Assembly: GCA_947476855.1 (NCBI GenBank) | Contig: CANJSR010000064.1 | Span: forward strand, 1 to 14,615 | Direction: 5' to 3' | DNA from: Acetobacteraceae bacterium | GTDB lineage: Bacteria > Pseudomonadota > Alphaproteobacteria > Acetobacterales > Acetobacteraceae | DNA: 14,615 nucleotides | Part shown: positions 1 to 7,522 of the stretch, piece after piece | Layout of the letters: each line of letters begins with the position of its first letter | How positions within the stretch are numbered: position 1 is the first letter of the stretch | Made by a program: the position numbers and the translations under genes | Notes under the pieces: model-generated | Database searches by the model: none | What the model was told of the DNA's origin: nothing | What the model saw: the letters and a program-made list of their open reading frames with translations, nothing else

Positions 1-277
1 AGGCTTCGTGGAACGCGCCGTGGTTGCGGAACGACCCCATGAACAGTTTCAGCGACTTGCTCTCCACGATCCAGCCGCGCGGGATGTAGTCGATGACCAC
101 GTGGGCGAAATCCGGCTGGCCGGTGATGGGACACAGCGACGTGAACTCCGGGCAGGTGAACCGGATCGTATAGTGCTTGCCCGTCGCCGGATTGGGCACG
201 CGTTCCAGCACCGCATCGTCCGGCGAGTCGGGCAGGCGGGACATCTGGCCGAGTTGGGTCAGGCCGCTCGTGCTCAT
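1..277 (-). CDS. queF: NADPH-dependent preQ0 reductase QueF, N-terminal part (runs off left edge)
   Basis: QueF reduces the nitrile of 7-cyano-7-deazaguanine (preQ0) to the aminomethyl of preQ1 in the cytosol, the last step before tRNA insertion in queuosine synthesis. The first 92 residues are visible. They contain the catalytic-cysteine block [14 protein letters not shown] (Cys49, Asp56), the QueF signature ESKSLKLF at about 72-79, and [10 protein letters not shown] at 82-91, whose final Glu is the expected substrate-binding residue. The short N-terminus before the Cys block fits the small single-domain (Bacillus-type) QueF, not the long E. coli type. The ATG at 277 overlaps the tgt stop codon as ATGA, and AAGGAG lies just upstream, so it is translationally coupled to tgt. 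The C-terminal part is outside the window. The identification is firm from the motifs. Confidence 0.95.
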   Translation of the reverse strand, partial: MSTSGLTQLGQMSRLPDSPDDAVLERVPNPATGKHYTIRFTCPEFTSLCPITGQPDFAHVVIDYIPRGWIVESKSLKLFMGSFRNHGAFHEA

Positions 278-1398
278 GCGTTCTCCTTCGGGACGGACCA
301 GGCGGCGCGGAGGTCGGCGGCATGGGCGTCCAGGCGACCGGCGCGGATCGCGGTCCGCATCCCGGCCATCAGGGTCTGGTAGTAGGTCACGTTGTGCCAG
401 GTCAGCAGCATCGGCCCCAGCATCTCCTCCGCGCGGAACAGATGGTGCAGGTAGGCGCGGGCGTGCCGCGTGCAGGCGGGGCAAGGGCAGGCGGGGTCGA
501 GCGGGCGGTCGTCCTCGGCAAATCGGGCGTTGCGGAGGTTGAACACGCCCTGCGACGTATAGGCCCGCGCGGTGCGGCCGGCGCGGGTCGGGATGACGCA
601 GTCGAACATGTCGATGCCGCGGCGCACCGCCTCGATCAGGTCATCGGGTGTGCCGACGCCCATCAGGTAGCGCGGCCGGTCGGCGGGCAGATGCGGAACC
701 GTGGCGTCGAGGACGGTGAGCATCATCTCCTGGCCCTCGCCCACCGCGAGGCCGCCGACCGCATAGCCCTCAAACCCGATATCACGCAGGGCGGCGGCGG
801 AGCGGGCGCGGAGGTCGGGGTAGACGCTGCCTTGGACGATGCCGAACAAAGCGTAGCCGGGGCGCGGCGTGAAGGCGTCGCGCGACCGGCGCGCCCAGCG
901 CATGGAGAGTTCCATCGACTCCCGTGCCTGGTCTGGCGTGGCGGGGAAGGGGGTGCACTCGTCCAGCACCATGGTAATCGTGGCATCCAGCAGATGCTGG
1001 ATTTCGATGGATCGTTCGGGCGTGAGGCGGTGTTTTGACCCGTCGATATGGGACTGAAACGTCACCCCGTCGGCGTCCATCTTCCGAAGCTGGGACAGCG
1101 ACATGACCTGATAGCCGCCGGAGTCGGTCAGGATGGGGCCAGGCCAGTCCATGAACCGGTGCAGGCCGCCGAACTTGGCGACCCGTTCGGCGCCGGGGCG
1201 CAGCATCAGGTGGTAGGTGTTGCCGAGGACGATGCGTGTGCCCGTTGACCGCACGGCATCGGCGGTCATCGCCTTGACAGTCCCGGCGGTGCCGACGGGC
1301 ATGAAGACGGGTGTCTCCACCGGCCCATGCGCGGTCAGCAGCGTGCCGGCGCGAGCGGCGCCGTCGGTGGCCTCGATGGTCAGGGAGAACTCAGTCAT
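274..1398 (-). CDS. tgt: tRNA-guanine transglycosylase (queuine tRNA-ribosyltransferase)
   Basis: Tgt swaps guanine at wobble position 34 of tRNAs with GUN anticodons for preQ1. The 374-residue length is normal for bacterial Tgt. Key residues are present: DSGGYQ with Asp92; Asp146 in [13 protein letters not shown] ending at 190; GGLAVGE at 215-221; and the nucleophile Asp266 in [12 protein letters not shown]. The zinc site is Cys304, Cys306, Cys309 and His335. The start chosen is the ATG at 1398 ([10 protein letters not shown]). The open frame extends further upstream, but those residues lie inside queA and do not look like Tgt. This start overlaps the end of queA by 8 bases, and the stop overlaps the queF start, so queA, tgt and queF should be translated as a coupled set. 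Confidence 0.96.
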   Translation of the reverse strand: MTEFSLTIEATDGAARAGTLLTAHGPVETPVFMPVGTAGTVKAMTADAVRSTGTRIVLGNTYHLMLRPGAERVAKFGGLHRFMDWPGPILTDSGGYQVMSLSQLRKMDADGVTFQSHIDGSKHRLTPERSIEIQHLLDATITMVLDECTPFPATPDQARESMELSMRWARRSRDAFTPRPGYALFGIVQGSVYPDLRARSAAALRDIGFEGYAVGGLAVGEGQEMMLTVLDATVPHLPADRPRYLMGVGTPDDLIEAVRRGIDMFDCVIPTRAGRTARAYTSQGVFNLRNARFAEDDRPLDPACPCPACTRHARAYLHHLFRAEEMLGPMLLTWHNVTYYQTLMAGMRTAIRAGRLDAHAADLRAAWSVPKENA

Positions 1399-2554
1399 CG
1401 GCGCGGAACAACAGGCTGGCATCCCCATAGGAGTAGAACCGATAGCCGGCCGCGATGGCGGAGGCATAGGCGGCGCGCATGCGTTCGGTGCCGGCGAAGG
1501 CGCAGGTCAGCATGAACAGGGTTGAGCGCGGCAGATGGAAGTTGGTCATCAGGATATCAACCGCGCGGAACCGGAAGCCGGGCAGGATGAACAGCGACGT
1601 GTCGCCCTGGAAGGGCTGAATTGTGCCATCGGGGGCAACGGCGCTTTCCAGCAGCCTCAGGCTGGTGGTGCCGACCGCGACGATCCGGCCCCCGGCGGCG
1701 CGGGCGGCGTTGATCGCGGCGGCTGCCTCGGGGGAGATTTCCCCTCGTTCGGCGTGCATGCGGTGGCGGGAGACGTCGTCATCCCGCATCGGCAGGAAGG
1801 TGCCCGCCCCGACATGCAGCGTGATGGTGACGCGGGCGATGCCCTTTGCGTCCAGGGCCGCCAGCAGCTCAGGGGTGAAATGCAGGCCGGCGGTGGGCGC
1901 GGCGACGGCGCCCTGGTGGCGGGCGAAGACGGTCTGGTAGTCGGCCTGGTCGGCCTCGGTCGGGCCGTCGGGGCGTTCGATATAGGGGGGCAGGGCCAGA
2001 GCACCGGCCTGGGACAACGCGTCTGAGAACGCCTGGTCGTGGCGGTTGAAGCGCAGGATGACGCCGCCATCGGGGTCTCGGCGGTCGACGGTCGCGGTCA
2101 GGTCGGGGGCGCCGTCGAAGGTCAGCGTGTCCCCGACCCGCACCCGGCGGGCGTTGCGGGCGAGCGCGTGCCAGGCGCCGTCCGTGGTGGGTTGGTCGAG
2201 GGTGATGCCGATCCGGGCCTCTCCGCGGCGTGCGGTGAGTTGCGCGGGAATGACGCGGGTGTCGTTGGCCACCAGCACGTCGCCGGGGCGCAGCAAGGTC
2301 GGGAGGTCCCGGATGTGGTGGTGGGAGAGCCCGTTGGCCGAACCCACTCCGTCATCCCCGGCCTCGTGCCGGGGACCAACACCCGGACCGGTGCCGCGAT
2401 TGGTTCCCGGCACGAGGCCGGGGATGACGGTTTGGGCGTGCGTGACCGCGCCCCCCACCACCAGCAACCGCGCCGAATCACGCGGCCGGACGGGGTGGTG
2501 CGCGATACGGTCCGGGGGAAGATCGAAATCGAAATCGGCGGCGCTGAGCGCCAT
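1391..2554 (-). CDS. queA: S-adenosylmethionine:tRNA ribosyltransferase-isomerase with an in-frame repeat insertion
   Basis: QueA transfers and isomerises the ribosyl part of S-adenosylmethionine onto preQ1-tRNA, giving epoxyqueuosine. Family landmarks are [14 protein letters not shown] near the N-terminus, [17 protein letters not shown] at about 90-106, PPYIERPD, the signature [50 protein letters not shown], and the C-terminal [13 protein letters not shown]. The start is the ATG at 2554 ([10 protein letters not shown]); residues upstream in the frame belong to the VUT gene region and are not QueA-like. The protein is 387 residues, while family members are usually about 340-360. The excess is at residues about 40-77, where a palindromic repeat is translated as [10 protein letters not shown] and PRHEAGDDG. 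The frame is intact and all conserved blocks are present on both sides, so I expect a functional enzyme with an enlarged loop. Confidence 0.95.
   Translation of the reverse strand: MALSAADFDFDLPPDRIAHHPVRPRDSARLLVVGGAVTHAQTVIPGLVPGTNRGTGPGVGPRHEAGDDGVGSANGLSHHHIRDLPTLLRPGDVLVANDTRVIPAQLTARRGEARIGITLDQPTTDGAWHALARNARRVRVGDTLTFDGAPDLTATVDRRDPDGGVILRFNRHDQAFSDALSQAGALALPPYIERPDGPTEADQADYQTVFARHQGAVAAPTAGLHFTPELLAALDAKGIARVTITLHVGAGTFLPMRDDDVSRHRMHAERGEISPEAAAAINAARAAGGRIVAVGTTSLRLLESAVAPDGTIQPFQGDTSLFILPGFRFRAVDILMTNFHLPRSTLFMLTCAFAGTERMRAAYASAIAAGYRFYSYGDASLLFRADD
2349..2430. repeat. Palindromic repeat element inserted in frame within queA
   Basis: Arms at 2349-2373 and 2406-2430 are perfect 25-base reverse complements. 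After one mismatch they continue for five more bases (2375-2379 with 2400-2404), leaving a loop of about 20 bases. The arms begin with GTCATCCCCGGCCTC, a theme seen in dispersed intergenic palindromes of many alphaproteobacteria. The element occupies codons 42-69 of queA and has no stop in the reading frame. The extra protein compared with E. coli QueA (between RLL and the PGD block) spans about 35-40 residues, so some flanking sequence (about 2324-2437) may have arrived with it. I see no clear target-site duplication. In queA mRNA the arms can form a stem of about 30 base pairs. Confidence 0.85.
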
Positions 2555-2570
2555 CAGAACCAGACCGCCA

Positions 2571-3134
2571 CTAGACGGGAGTCGGCACGGCGCGGCGCAG
2601 CAGCCGCACCAGCGGCACCGCGAACAGCACCGCCCACAGCTTCCCCACGACCTGGCCCGGCAGATAGGCCAGGCTGCCAAAGGCCAGCCAAAGGAACACC
2701 ACCGAATCCACCACCAGCCCGACGACCGCGGACGCGACCACGGCCAGCATCAGCCGCCGCCGCTGCAACGGCGTATAGACCGCGCAATCCGCCAGCTCGC
2801 TCAGCAGGAATGCGAGGCACGACGCGATCACCAAAGGCCCCGGCGCGATGAAGCCCGACAGCGCCGACCCGACCAGGATCGCCAGCAGCCCGGCCCACAA
2901 CCCCAGGCACCGCTGCACCACGTCCCGCAGCACCAGCGCCACGCCGACCGTCAGCACGCCCGACGGCGCCATCAGACCGGGAGCGACAGGGACCAAGCAC
3001 GGCCCGTTCGGAATGCAGACCGTCCCGACATTATGGATCATCCAGTTGGCCAGCGGGATCGAGGCCAGGAAGCAGACGAACGCCACCAGCCCGATCCGGG
3101 TCCGCGGCGAGTCGTTCAGAATCGAGCCGAACAT
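2571..3134 (-). CDS. VUT-family membrane protein, probable queuosine precursor transporter (YhhQ-like)
   Basis: This is an integral membrane protein of 187 residues with about five or six hydrophobic segments. It carries the VUT/DUF165 signature blocks: [18 protein letters not shown] in the first half, [13 protein letters not shown] in the middle, then [13 protein letters not shown] and LPGQVVGKL near the C-terminus. E. coli YhhQ of this family is known to import queuosine precursors. Its position directly before queA, tgt and queF (16 bases from its stop to the queA start) supports that role here, though the precise substrate (preQ0, preQ1 or queuine) cannot be read from sequence. The ATG at 3134 overlaps the stop of the preceding VOC gene as ATGA. 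A GTG at 3137 is the only close alternative. No good ribosome-binding site precedes either, which fits translational coupling. It is shorter than YhhQ itself. Confidence 0.85.
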   Translation of the reverse strand: MFGSILNDSPRTRIGLVAFVCFLASIPLANWMIHNVGTVCIPNGPCLVPVAPGLMAPSGVLTVGVALVLRDVVQRCLGLWAGLLAILVGSALSGFIAPGPLVIASCLAFLLSELADCAVYTPLQRRRLMLAVVASAVVGLVVDSVVFLWLAFGSLAYLPGQVVGKLWAVLFAVPLVRLLRRAVPTPV

Positions 3135-3535
3135 CACCGGGACTGGTAGGACGCGATCTCAACCAGCGTCCCATCGGGATCGCGGCAGTAGACCGACTGG
3201 ATGGGGCCAAGCGCACCCGCCCGCTCGATCGGGCCCTGGACGATCATGACGCCGCAATCATGCAGGTGGGCCACGACGTCCATCGGTGGGATGGCGGTGA
3301 TGAAGCACACATCGCCCGCCCCGGCGCCGGTATTGGCCCCCGTGATCCAGGACCCGAGGTCGTGATCCGCGGGCCGCAGGTTGATCTTCTGGCCGCCGAA
3401 CTTCAGCGCGGTCCGCCCCTCGGCGCCGAAATCCTCGCGCTCCATGCCCAGCACGCGCTGGTACCAGGCGGCGGAAATCTCCACGTCCTTGACGTTCAGC
3501 ACGATGTGGTCGATGCGGTCGATGGTAAAGCGCAT
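3134..3535 (-). CDS. VOC (glyoxalase/dioxygenase fold) family protein
   Basis: A 133-residue cytosolic protein with the paired beta-alpha-beta-beta-beta modules of the vicinal oxygen chelate superfamily. The first module starts RIDHIVLNVKDVEISAAWYQ with a probable metal ligand at His10. The second holds GDVCFITAIPPMDVVAHL and ends with RDPDGTLVEIASY, whose Glu is the usual second-module metal ligand. It resembles the small stand-alone members often labelled VOC virulence protein or glyoxalase-like. Substrate cannot be assigned. The ATG at 3535 is chosen because it begins the fold and is preceded by AGGA; the frame stays open far upstream only because of high GC. It is the first gene of the queuosine operon, and its stop overlaps the VUT start codon, so the two proteins are made together. 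A link to queuosine metabolism is inference. Confidence 0.85.
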   Translation of the reverse strand: MRFTIDRIDHIVLNVKDVEISAAWYQRVLGMEREDFGAEGRTALKFGGQKINLRPADHDLGSWITGANTGAGAGDVCFITAIPPMDVVAHLHDCGVMIVQGPIERAGALGPIQSVYCRDPDGTLVEIASYQSR

Positions 3536-3607
3536 CCTGGTCCTGCCCCGGTTGGCGTTGGCCCGGGGTCGTAGCCGATTTTGCCGGCGCGGGAAACCGG
3601 GAACTGA

Positions 3608-3649
3608 TCCGCCCTGGTCCACGGCGCGGGTTTCGATCACCAGGGCGGA
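3608..3649. promoter_or_regulatory. 11-base inverted repeat in the corA leader, abutting the ribosome-binding site
   Basis: TCCGCCCTGGT at 3608-3618 is the exact reverse complement of ACCAGGGCGGA at 3639-3649, separated by 20 bases. The right arm runs into the GGAGAGG ribosome-binding site (about 3647-3653) of corA, whose ATG is at 3662. It could be a leader hairpin that partly hides the site, or a protein operator between the divergent VOC and corA genes. The rest of the 126-base gap shows no clear promoter. Confidence 0.5.
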
Positions 3650-3661
3650 GAGGCGAACCGA

Positions 3662-4642
3662 ATGCTGACCGCGTTCATCGGCGAACAGGGCAAGCCGCGG
3701 CGGCTGGAGCCGACCGCCTCCACGGCGGCATTGCGCCAGGCACCCTGGATCGACCTCATGCTGGCCACGCCCGAGGAGATCGAGCGCGTGCGGGCCGCGA
3801 CCGGCGCCGACCTGCCGAATGAGGCGGTGATCAACGAAATCGAATCGTCCAGCCGCCTCTCGACCCGCAACGGGCTGGTCTATCTCAACATGCCGATCAT
3901 CAGCATGGCGGACGGCCCGCGCGGCGTCGCGATCGGCTTCGTCCTGGGACCCGAGCGGCTGATCACCCTCCGCTTCGCCGGCAGCCGGAGCTTCGACACC
4001 TACGCCGAACAGCTCGCGCGGGGGGAAACGGCGTGGGAAACGCCGTCCCACATCTTCGTCGGACTGATGGAAGCGATCATCGACCGGCAGGCCGACGCGC
4101 TGGAAGGCATCCGCACGGACCTCGAGAAAATCTCGACCCGCATCTTCCGCCTCGGCGCCACCGGCGGCGGCGGGCGGCGGGATGAGGACCAGCGGCTGCG
4201 CAACACATTGCGGGAACTCGGCACGATCGGCGACCTGATCTCCCATATCCGCGACACGCAGGTCGCCGCGGCGCGCATCGTTCCCTATGTCGACACCGTC
4301 GCCGCCGACTGGCTCTCCAAGGACGTTCGCGCGCGCCTTCGCACGCTGCGGCGGGATATCGCCTCGGTCAGCGACTTCGCGACGCACCTGAACGACAAGC
4401 TCCAGTTCATGCTGGACGCGACCTTGGGCTTCATCAACATCGCGCAGAACAACCTGATGAAGGTGATGACGATTACCTCGGTCGCCGGCATCCCGCCGGT
4501 GCTGATCGCCGGGATCTACGGGATGAATTTCAGGGCGATGCCCGAGCTCGACTGGGCCTGGGGCTATGCCTGGGGGCTGGGGCTGATCGTGGTGTCGACG
4601 ATCGTGCCGCTGCTGCTGTTCCGCTGGCGGAAATGGATCTGA
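3662..4642 (+). CDS. corA: CorA-family magnesium/divalent cation channel
   Basis: An inner-membrane channel that admits Mg2+ (some relatives carry Co2+, Ni2+ or Zn2+). It has a long soluble N-terminal domain ending in extended helices (about residues 135-265). Two C-terminal membrane segments follow, at about 271-289 and 301-320. The family signature GMN is at 287-289 in [14 protein letters not shown]; the MPEL loop matches the selectivity loop of classical CorA and favours Mg2+ over the ZntB zinc subgroup. The positively charged C-terminal tail (RWRKWI) is also typical. The length of 326 residues is normal. The ATG at 3662 has GGAGAGG 8 bases upstream. The stop is only 10 bases from the following macrodomain gene, suggesting one transcript. 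Confidence 0.92.
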   Translation: MLTAFIGEQGKPRRLEPTASTAALRQAPWIDLMLATPEEIERVRAATGADLPNEAVINEIESSSRLSTRNGLVYLNMPIISMADGPRGVAIGFVLGPERLITLRFAGSRSFDTYAEQLARGETAWETPSHIFVGLMEAIIDRQADALEGIRTDLEKISTRIFRLGATGGGGRRDEDQRLRNTLRELGTIGDLISHIRDTQVAAARIVPYVDTVAADWLSKDVRARLRTLRRDIASVSDFATHLNDKLQFMLDATLGFINIAQNNLMKVMTITSVAGIPPVLIAGIYGMNFRAMPELDWAWGYAWGLGLIVVSTIVPLLLFRWRKWI

Positions 4643-4652
4643 GGAGGCATCG

Positions 4653-5168
4653 GTGGCGAGAATCGAGGTCGTCCAGGCCGACATCACGAAACTGGCGGTC
4701 GACGCGATCGTGAACGCGGCCAACCGCTCCCTGCTGGGGGGCGGCGGCGTCGATGGCGCGATCCACCGCGCCGCCGGGCCCGATCTTTTGGCGGCATGCC
4801 GCACCCTGGGTGGCTGCGAGACCGGGCAGGCGAAGATCACCCCAGGCTTCCGCCTGCCGGCCCGCTTCGTGATCCACACCGTCGGGCCAATCTACGACGA
4901 TGGCACGCGGGGAGAGCCGGACCTGCTGGCAAGCTGCCACCGCGAAAGCCTGCGCCTAGCCGTGGCAAATGGGGCGCGGACCATCGCCTTTCCGGCGATC
5001 AGTTGCGGCGTCTATGGCTACCCGATCCCCGACGCCGCCCGTATCGCGATCGGCACGGTCGCCGGATTCCTCGCGAAGGAGGCGTCGATCGAGCAGGTGA
5101 TCTTCGCCTGCTTCGGCGATGAGGTGACGGCGGCGTTCACCGACGCGCTGCGGCAGACGAGCGGTTAG
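4653..5168 (+). CDS. Macrodomain protein, O-acetyl-ADP-ribose deacetylase type (YmdB-like)
   Basis: A single 171-residue macrodomain of the MacroD/YmdB class, which binds ADP-ribose and removes it from proteins or deacetylates O-acetyl-ADP-ribose. Visible motifs are [18 protein letters not shown] (Asn21, Asn24), the glycine-rich loop [16 protein letters not shown] with the catalytic Asp34, TGQAKIT, VIHTVGP, and the second phosphate loop ISCGVYGYP at 117-124. The start is a GTG at 4653, fixed by a very strong AGGAGG five bases upstream and by the domain beginning immediately after it. It follows corA by 10 bases. Its TAG stop overlaps the stop of the convergent PhyH gene. The enzyme class is secure; the in vivo target is unknown. 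Confidence 0.93.
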   Translation: MARIEVVQADITKLAVDAIVNAANRSLLGGGGVDGAIHRAAGPDLLAACRTLGGCETGQAKITPGFRLPARFVIHTVGPIYDDGTRGEPDLLASCHRESLRLAVANGARTIAFPAISCGVYGYPIPDAARIAIGTVAGFLAKEASIEQVIFACFGDEVTAAFTDALRQTSG

Positions 5169-5980
5169 CGGGCGATCCCGGTCGCCGCCATATATAGGTC
5201 ATAGGATCGCGCATGGGCCGCCCGCGCCTCGGCGCTGAGGGGCGTGCCCAGCCGTGTCTCCGGGTGGAAATGGCGAAACCGGTCCTGCCCCCGCACCAGC
5301 AGCGCGCTGGACCGAGGCTCGGTCAGCGGGCGCGCATGGGCGGGGATGTAGCTGACCCCAAGCCCGATGCGGCGGTCGTCGCCGCGATTGGGCCCCGAGG
5401 CATGCACGGTATGGGTGTTGTGAAACGACATCTGACCGGCATGCAGCGGCAACAGCACGCCGTCATCGTCGGTCAGGTGATCGCCGATGTTCTGGCCGCG
5501 CCGCACCAGGCTCTCGGCCACCGGCTTGTCGCTGTGCGCCCACAGGCCCGCGCGATGGCTGCCAGGGATCATCCGCATGCAGCCCTCTTGCGCCGAGGCC
5601 TCGGACAGCGCGACCCAGGCTGTGACCTGCTCGGGTGGGTCGAGGTGGAAATAGGCATCGTCCTGGTGCCAGAAGACGCGGGCGTCGCTGCGCGCCTCCT
5701 TGATCCAGACGGTGGTGTGGTAGACCAGGATGTCCGGCCCGATCACGTCCTGCACCGCATCCAGCACCGCGGGGTGATGCACGATCGCGTCCGCCCAATG
5801 GAACAGCAGATAGGGCTTTGAACGCTCGGGGAAATCCAGCGGATGGCCCTGCGCCGCCTCGAACGTCTCCAGGTCGGCGCGGAGTTCCCGCACCTCCTCG
5901 GGGCTCAGCACCGGGATCGGGCCGCAGAATCCATCGCGGTGATACTGGTCGGCCTGGGCCTGGGTCAGGCGGAGGGGCAT
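5165..5980 (-). CDS. Phytanoyl-CoA dioxygenase (PhyH) family protein
   Basis: A 271-residue Fe(II)/2-oxoglutarate-dependent oxygenase of the PhyH family. The iron-binding facial triad is His105 and Asp107 in [12 protein letters not shown], and His193 in [16 protein letters not shown]. Arg203 or Arg204 is the likely 2-oxoglutarate anchor. The metal-site Asp is retained, so it should hydroxylate and not halogenate. The C-terminal [14 protein letters not shown] is a common PhyH feature. The ATG at 5980 ([18 protein letters not shown]) begins the usual 'Q...y..dGf' opening of the family; the frame upstream is spurious. The substrate cannot be inferred, since no biosynthetic cluster surrounds it. 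It is divergent from cfa and converges on the macrodomain gene. Confidence 0.9.
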   Translation of the reverse strand: MPLRLTQAQADQYHRDGFCGPIPVLSPEEVRELRADLETFEAAQGHPLDFPERSKPYLLFHWADAIVHHPAVLDAVQDVIGPDILVYHTTVWIKEARSDARVFWHQDDAYFHLDPPEQVTAWVALSEASAQEGCMRMIPGSHRAGLWAHSDKPVAESLVRRGQNIGDHLTDDDGVLLPLHAGQMSFHNTHTVHASGPNRGDDRRIGLGVSYIPAHARPLTEPRSSALLVRGQDRFRHFHPETRLGTPLSAEARAAHARSYDLYMAATGIAR

Positions 5981-6056
5981 CGGACGCGCTCCTGCTTCGT
6001 TCCACCCGCAGCGTGGCACGATCCGGCGCGCCAGGGAATCCCGCGCCAGGCCGTGA

Positions 6057-6085
6057 TTGAGCGCCGCTGTCACATGGTGCATAGG
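6057..6085 (+). promoter_or_regulatory. Possible sigma-70-type promoter for cfa
   Basis: In the 172-base gap between the divergent PhyH and cfa genes, TTGAGC (6057-6062) and CATAGG (6080-6085) are separated by exactly 17 bases, about 67 bases before the cfa ATG. They match the -35 box at four of six bases and the -10 box at three of six, so this is only a candidate. Confidence 0.25.
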
Positions 6086-6152
6086 GCCGTTTCCCATCCA
6101 TCCGAATGAAACCCACGCTCCGGGCGAGCGATTCGGGAACCGGAGTTCGCGC

Positions 6153-7454
6153 ATGAGCGCCCGATCAAGGCTTGATGCCTTCCGCCGCCTGCTGACCCAG
6201 GTTCGCCAGCGGCTGAGCATGTCCTTCGGCTTCGTGCTGTGGGACGGCACGACGGTGCCGGCCGACCTGCCCGCCGACGCGCTGGCGGTCGTCATCGCCG
6301 ATGAGGGCGTGGTCGCGGCCCTGCTGCGCCGGCCGAATGTCGATACGCTCGCCAATCTGTGGGTGTCCGGCCGGGTCGATATCCGCAACGGATCCATCTT
6401 CGATCTGGTCGCGCAACGGCCCGCCGTGCGCAGTAAGGCGATGCTGAAGGGACTCGGTAAGCGGGATCTCGTCCGCACGCTGGCGCCGTTCCTGCTGGTG
6501 TCGCGCGGCGGTCCGTTCCCGTTGGAAACGGTGCGCGGCGACAAGGCGCCGATGGATGGGTCGGCCGCGTCGAACCAGACCAACGTCGCCTATCACTATG
6601 ACGTGTCGAACCGGTTCTACGGCCTCTTTCTCGATCCCAGCATGGTCTATACCTGCGCCTATTTCCATGATTGGGACAACGATCTGGAAACCGCGCAGCG
6701 CAACAAGCTCGACATGGTGTGCCGGAAGTTGCGCCTGAAACCAGGGGAACGGATGCTGGATATCGGCTGCGGCTGGGGCGCGCTGATCTGTCACGCCGCC
6801 CGCCACTACGGCGTGCACGCCACCGGCGTCACGCTTTCCGTCGAGCAGGCCCAACTTGCGCGGGAGCGGGTGGCGCGCGAGGGGCTGGAGGATCGCGTCA
6901 CGATCGAATTGCGTGACTACAACGATATGGACGGACCGTTCGACAAGATCAGCTCGATCGGCATGTTCGAGCAGGTCGGCATCGACAACCACCCGAAGTA
7001 TTTCAAGGCGGTCAACCGGCTGCTTCGCCCTGGCGGCCTGTATCTGCACCATGCCATCGCTCGGTCTGCCAAGCGGGATGATCGCGCGTTCCGCAAGGGC
7101 GCGCGCGAATACGCCGCGCTGGTGCGCTACATCTTTCCGGGCGGGGAGCTGGATCACATCGGAATGTCGGCCGCCAACCTGCAACGCTTCGGGTTCGAGG
7201 TGCATGATGTCGAGGCCTGGCGCGAACACTACGCCCGCACCTGCCGGATGTGGCACGACCGGTTGCGCGCGCGCCAGACGGAAGCGGAGGCCGAGGTCGG
7301 CAGCGTGAAGACGCGGCTCTGGCTGGCCTATCTGGCGGGGTGTTCGCTGGCGTTTGAGCGGAATACGGTCGGGATTTATCAGACCCTGGCGTCGAAGCGG
7401 GTGAAGGGGCCGGCGGAACTACCGCCGACCCGGGCGGATTTGTACCGGGATTGA
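6153..7454 (+). CDS. cfa: Cyclopropane-fatty-acyl-phospholipid synthase
   Basis: This enzyme adds a methylene group from S-adenosylmethionine across the double bond of unsaturated acyl chains in membrane phospholipids, usually in stationary phase or stress. The 433-residue protein has an N-terminal lipid-binding region (about 1-130) followed by the methyltransferase. Landmarks are NVAYHYDVSNRFYGLFLDPSM at about 144-164, YTCAY with Cys168, the SAM-binding LDIGCGWGAL at 202-211, SIGMFEQVG with Glu273, LHHAIA with His299/His300, and YIFPGGELDHI with Tyr326. These correspond to the bicarbonate-binding active site of E. coli Cfa, so it looks catalytically complete. The ATG at 6153 is chosen, with GGAG upstream. 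An in-frame ATG at 6057 would add 32 residues without family character and would overlap the promoter region. It is transcribed alone. Confidence 0.93.
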   Translation: MSARSRLDAFRRLLTQVRQRLSMSFGFVLWDGTTVPADLPADALAVVIADEGVVAALLRRPNVDTLANLWVSGRVDIRNGSIFDLVAQRPAVRSKAMLKGLGKRDLVRTLAPFLLVSRGGPFPLETVRGDKAPMDGSAASNQTNVAYHYDVSNRFYGLFLDPSMVYTCAYFHDWDNDLETAQRNKLDMVCRKLRLKPGERMLDIGCGWGALICHAARHYGVHATGVTLSVEQAQLARERVAREGLEDRVTIELRDYNDMDGPFDKISSIGMFEQVGIDNHPKYFKAVNRLLRPGGLYLHHAIARSAKRDDRAFRKGAREYAALVRYIFPGGELDHIGMSAANLQRFGFEVHDVEAWREHYARTCRMWHDRLRARQTEAEAEVGSVKTRLWLAYLAGCSLAFERNTVGIYQTLASKRVKGPAELPPTRADLYRD

Positions 7455-7473
7455 GGGGGGCCTTCTTCCGTCG

Positions 7474-7493
7474 TGGTGGCCGCAGGGCCACCA
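7474..7493 (+). terminator. Hairpin after cfa
   Basis: TGGTGGCC and GGCCACCA form a perfect 8-base stem around a four-base loop, 20 bases after the cfa stop. No T run follows, so it may be a 3'-end-stabilising hairpin or part of the repeats in this gap and not a true intrinsic terminator. Confidence 0.35.
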
Positions 7494-7522
7494 TCCACGG
7501 CTTGGGTGCCAGCAACAGGGGG

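Noticed and set aside
2122..2481. A minus-strand open frame of about 119 codons overlapping queA that also translates the palindromic repeat.
   Set aside because: It is an out-of-frame shadow of queA; the conserved QueA blocks are in the other frame.
1391..2554. The possibility that queA is a pseudogene broken by the repeat.
   Set aside because: The reading frame is intact and all conserved blocks before and after the insert are preserved.
2046..3149. A 367-codon plus-strand open frame rich in Arg, Gln and Pro.
   Set aside because: It is antisense to the VUT gene and queA; its low-complexity composition is typical of GC-rich shadow frames.
3134..4879. A 581-codon minus-strand open frame that could be read as a large protein with a C-terminal VOC domain.
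   Set aside because: Only the last 133 codons look like protein. The rest is antisense to corA and the macrodomain gene and is open because of high GC.
6015..6030. TGGCACG followed by GGCG resembling a sigma-54 -24/-12 promoter upstream of cfa.
   Set aside because: The -24 half fits, but the -12 half lacks TTGC at the right distance.
6057..6152. An N-terminal extension of Cfa by 32 residues from the in-frame ATG at 6057.
   Set aside because: The extension has no family character and overlaps the likely promoter; the ATG at 6153 has its own ribosome-binding site.
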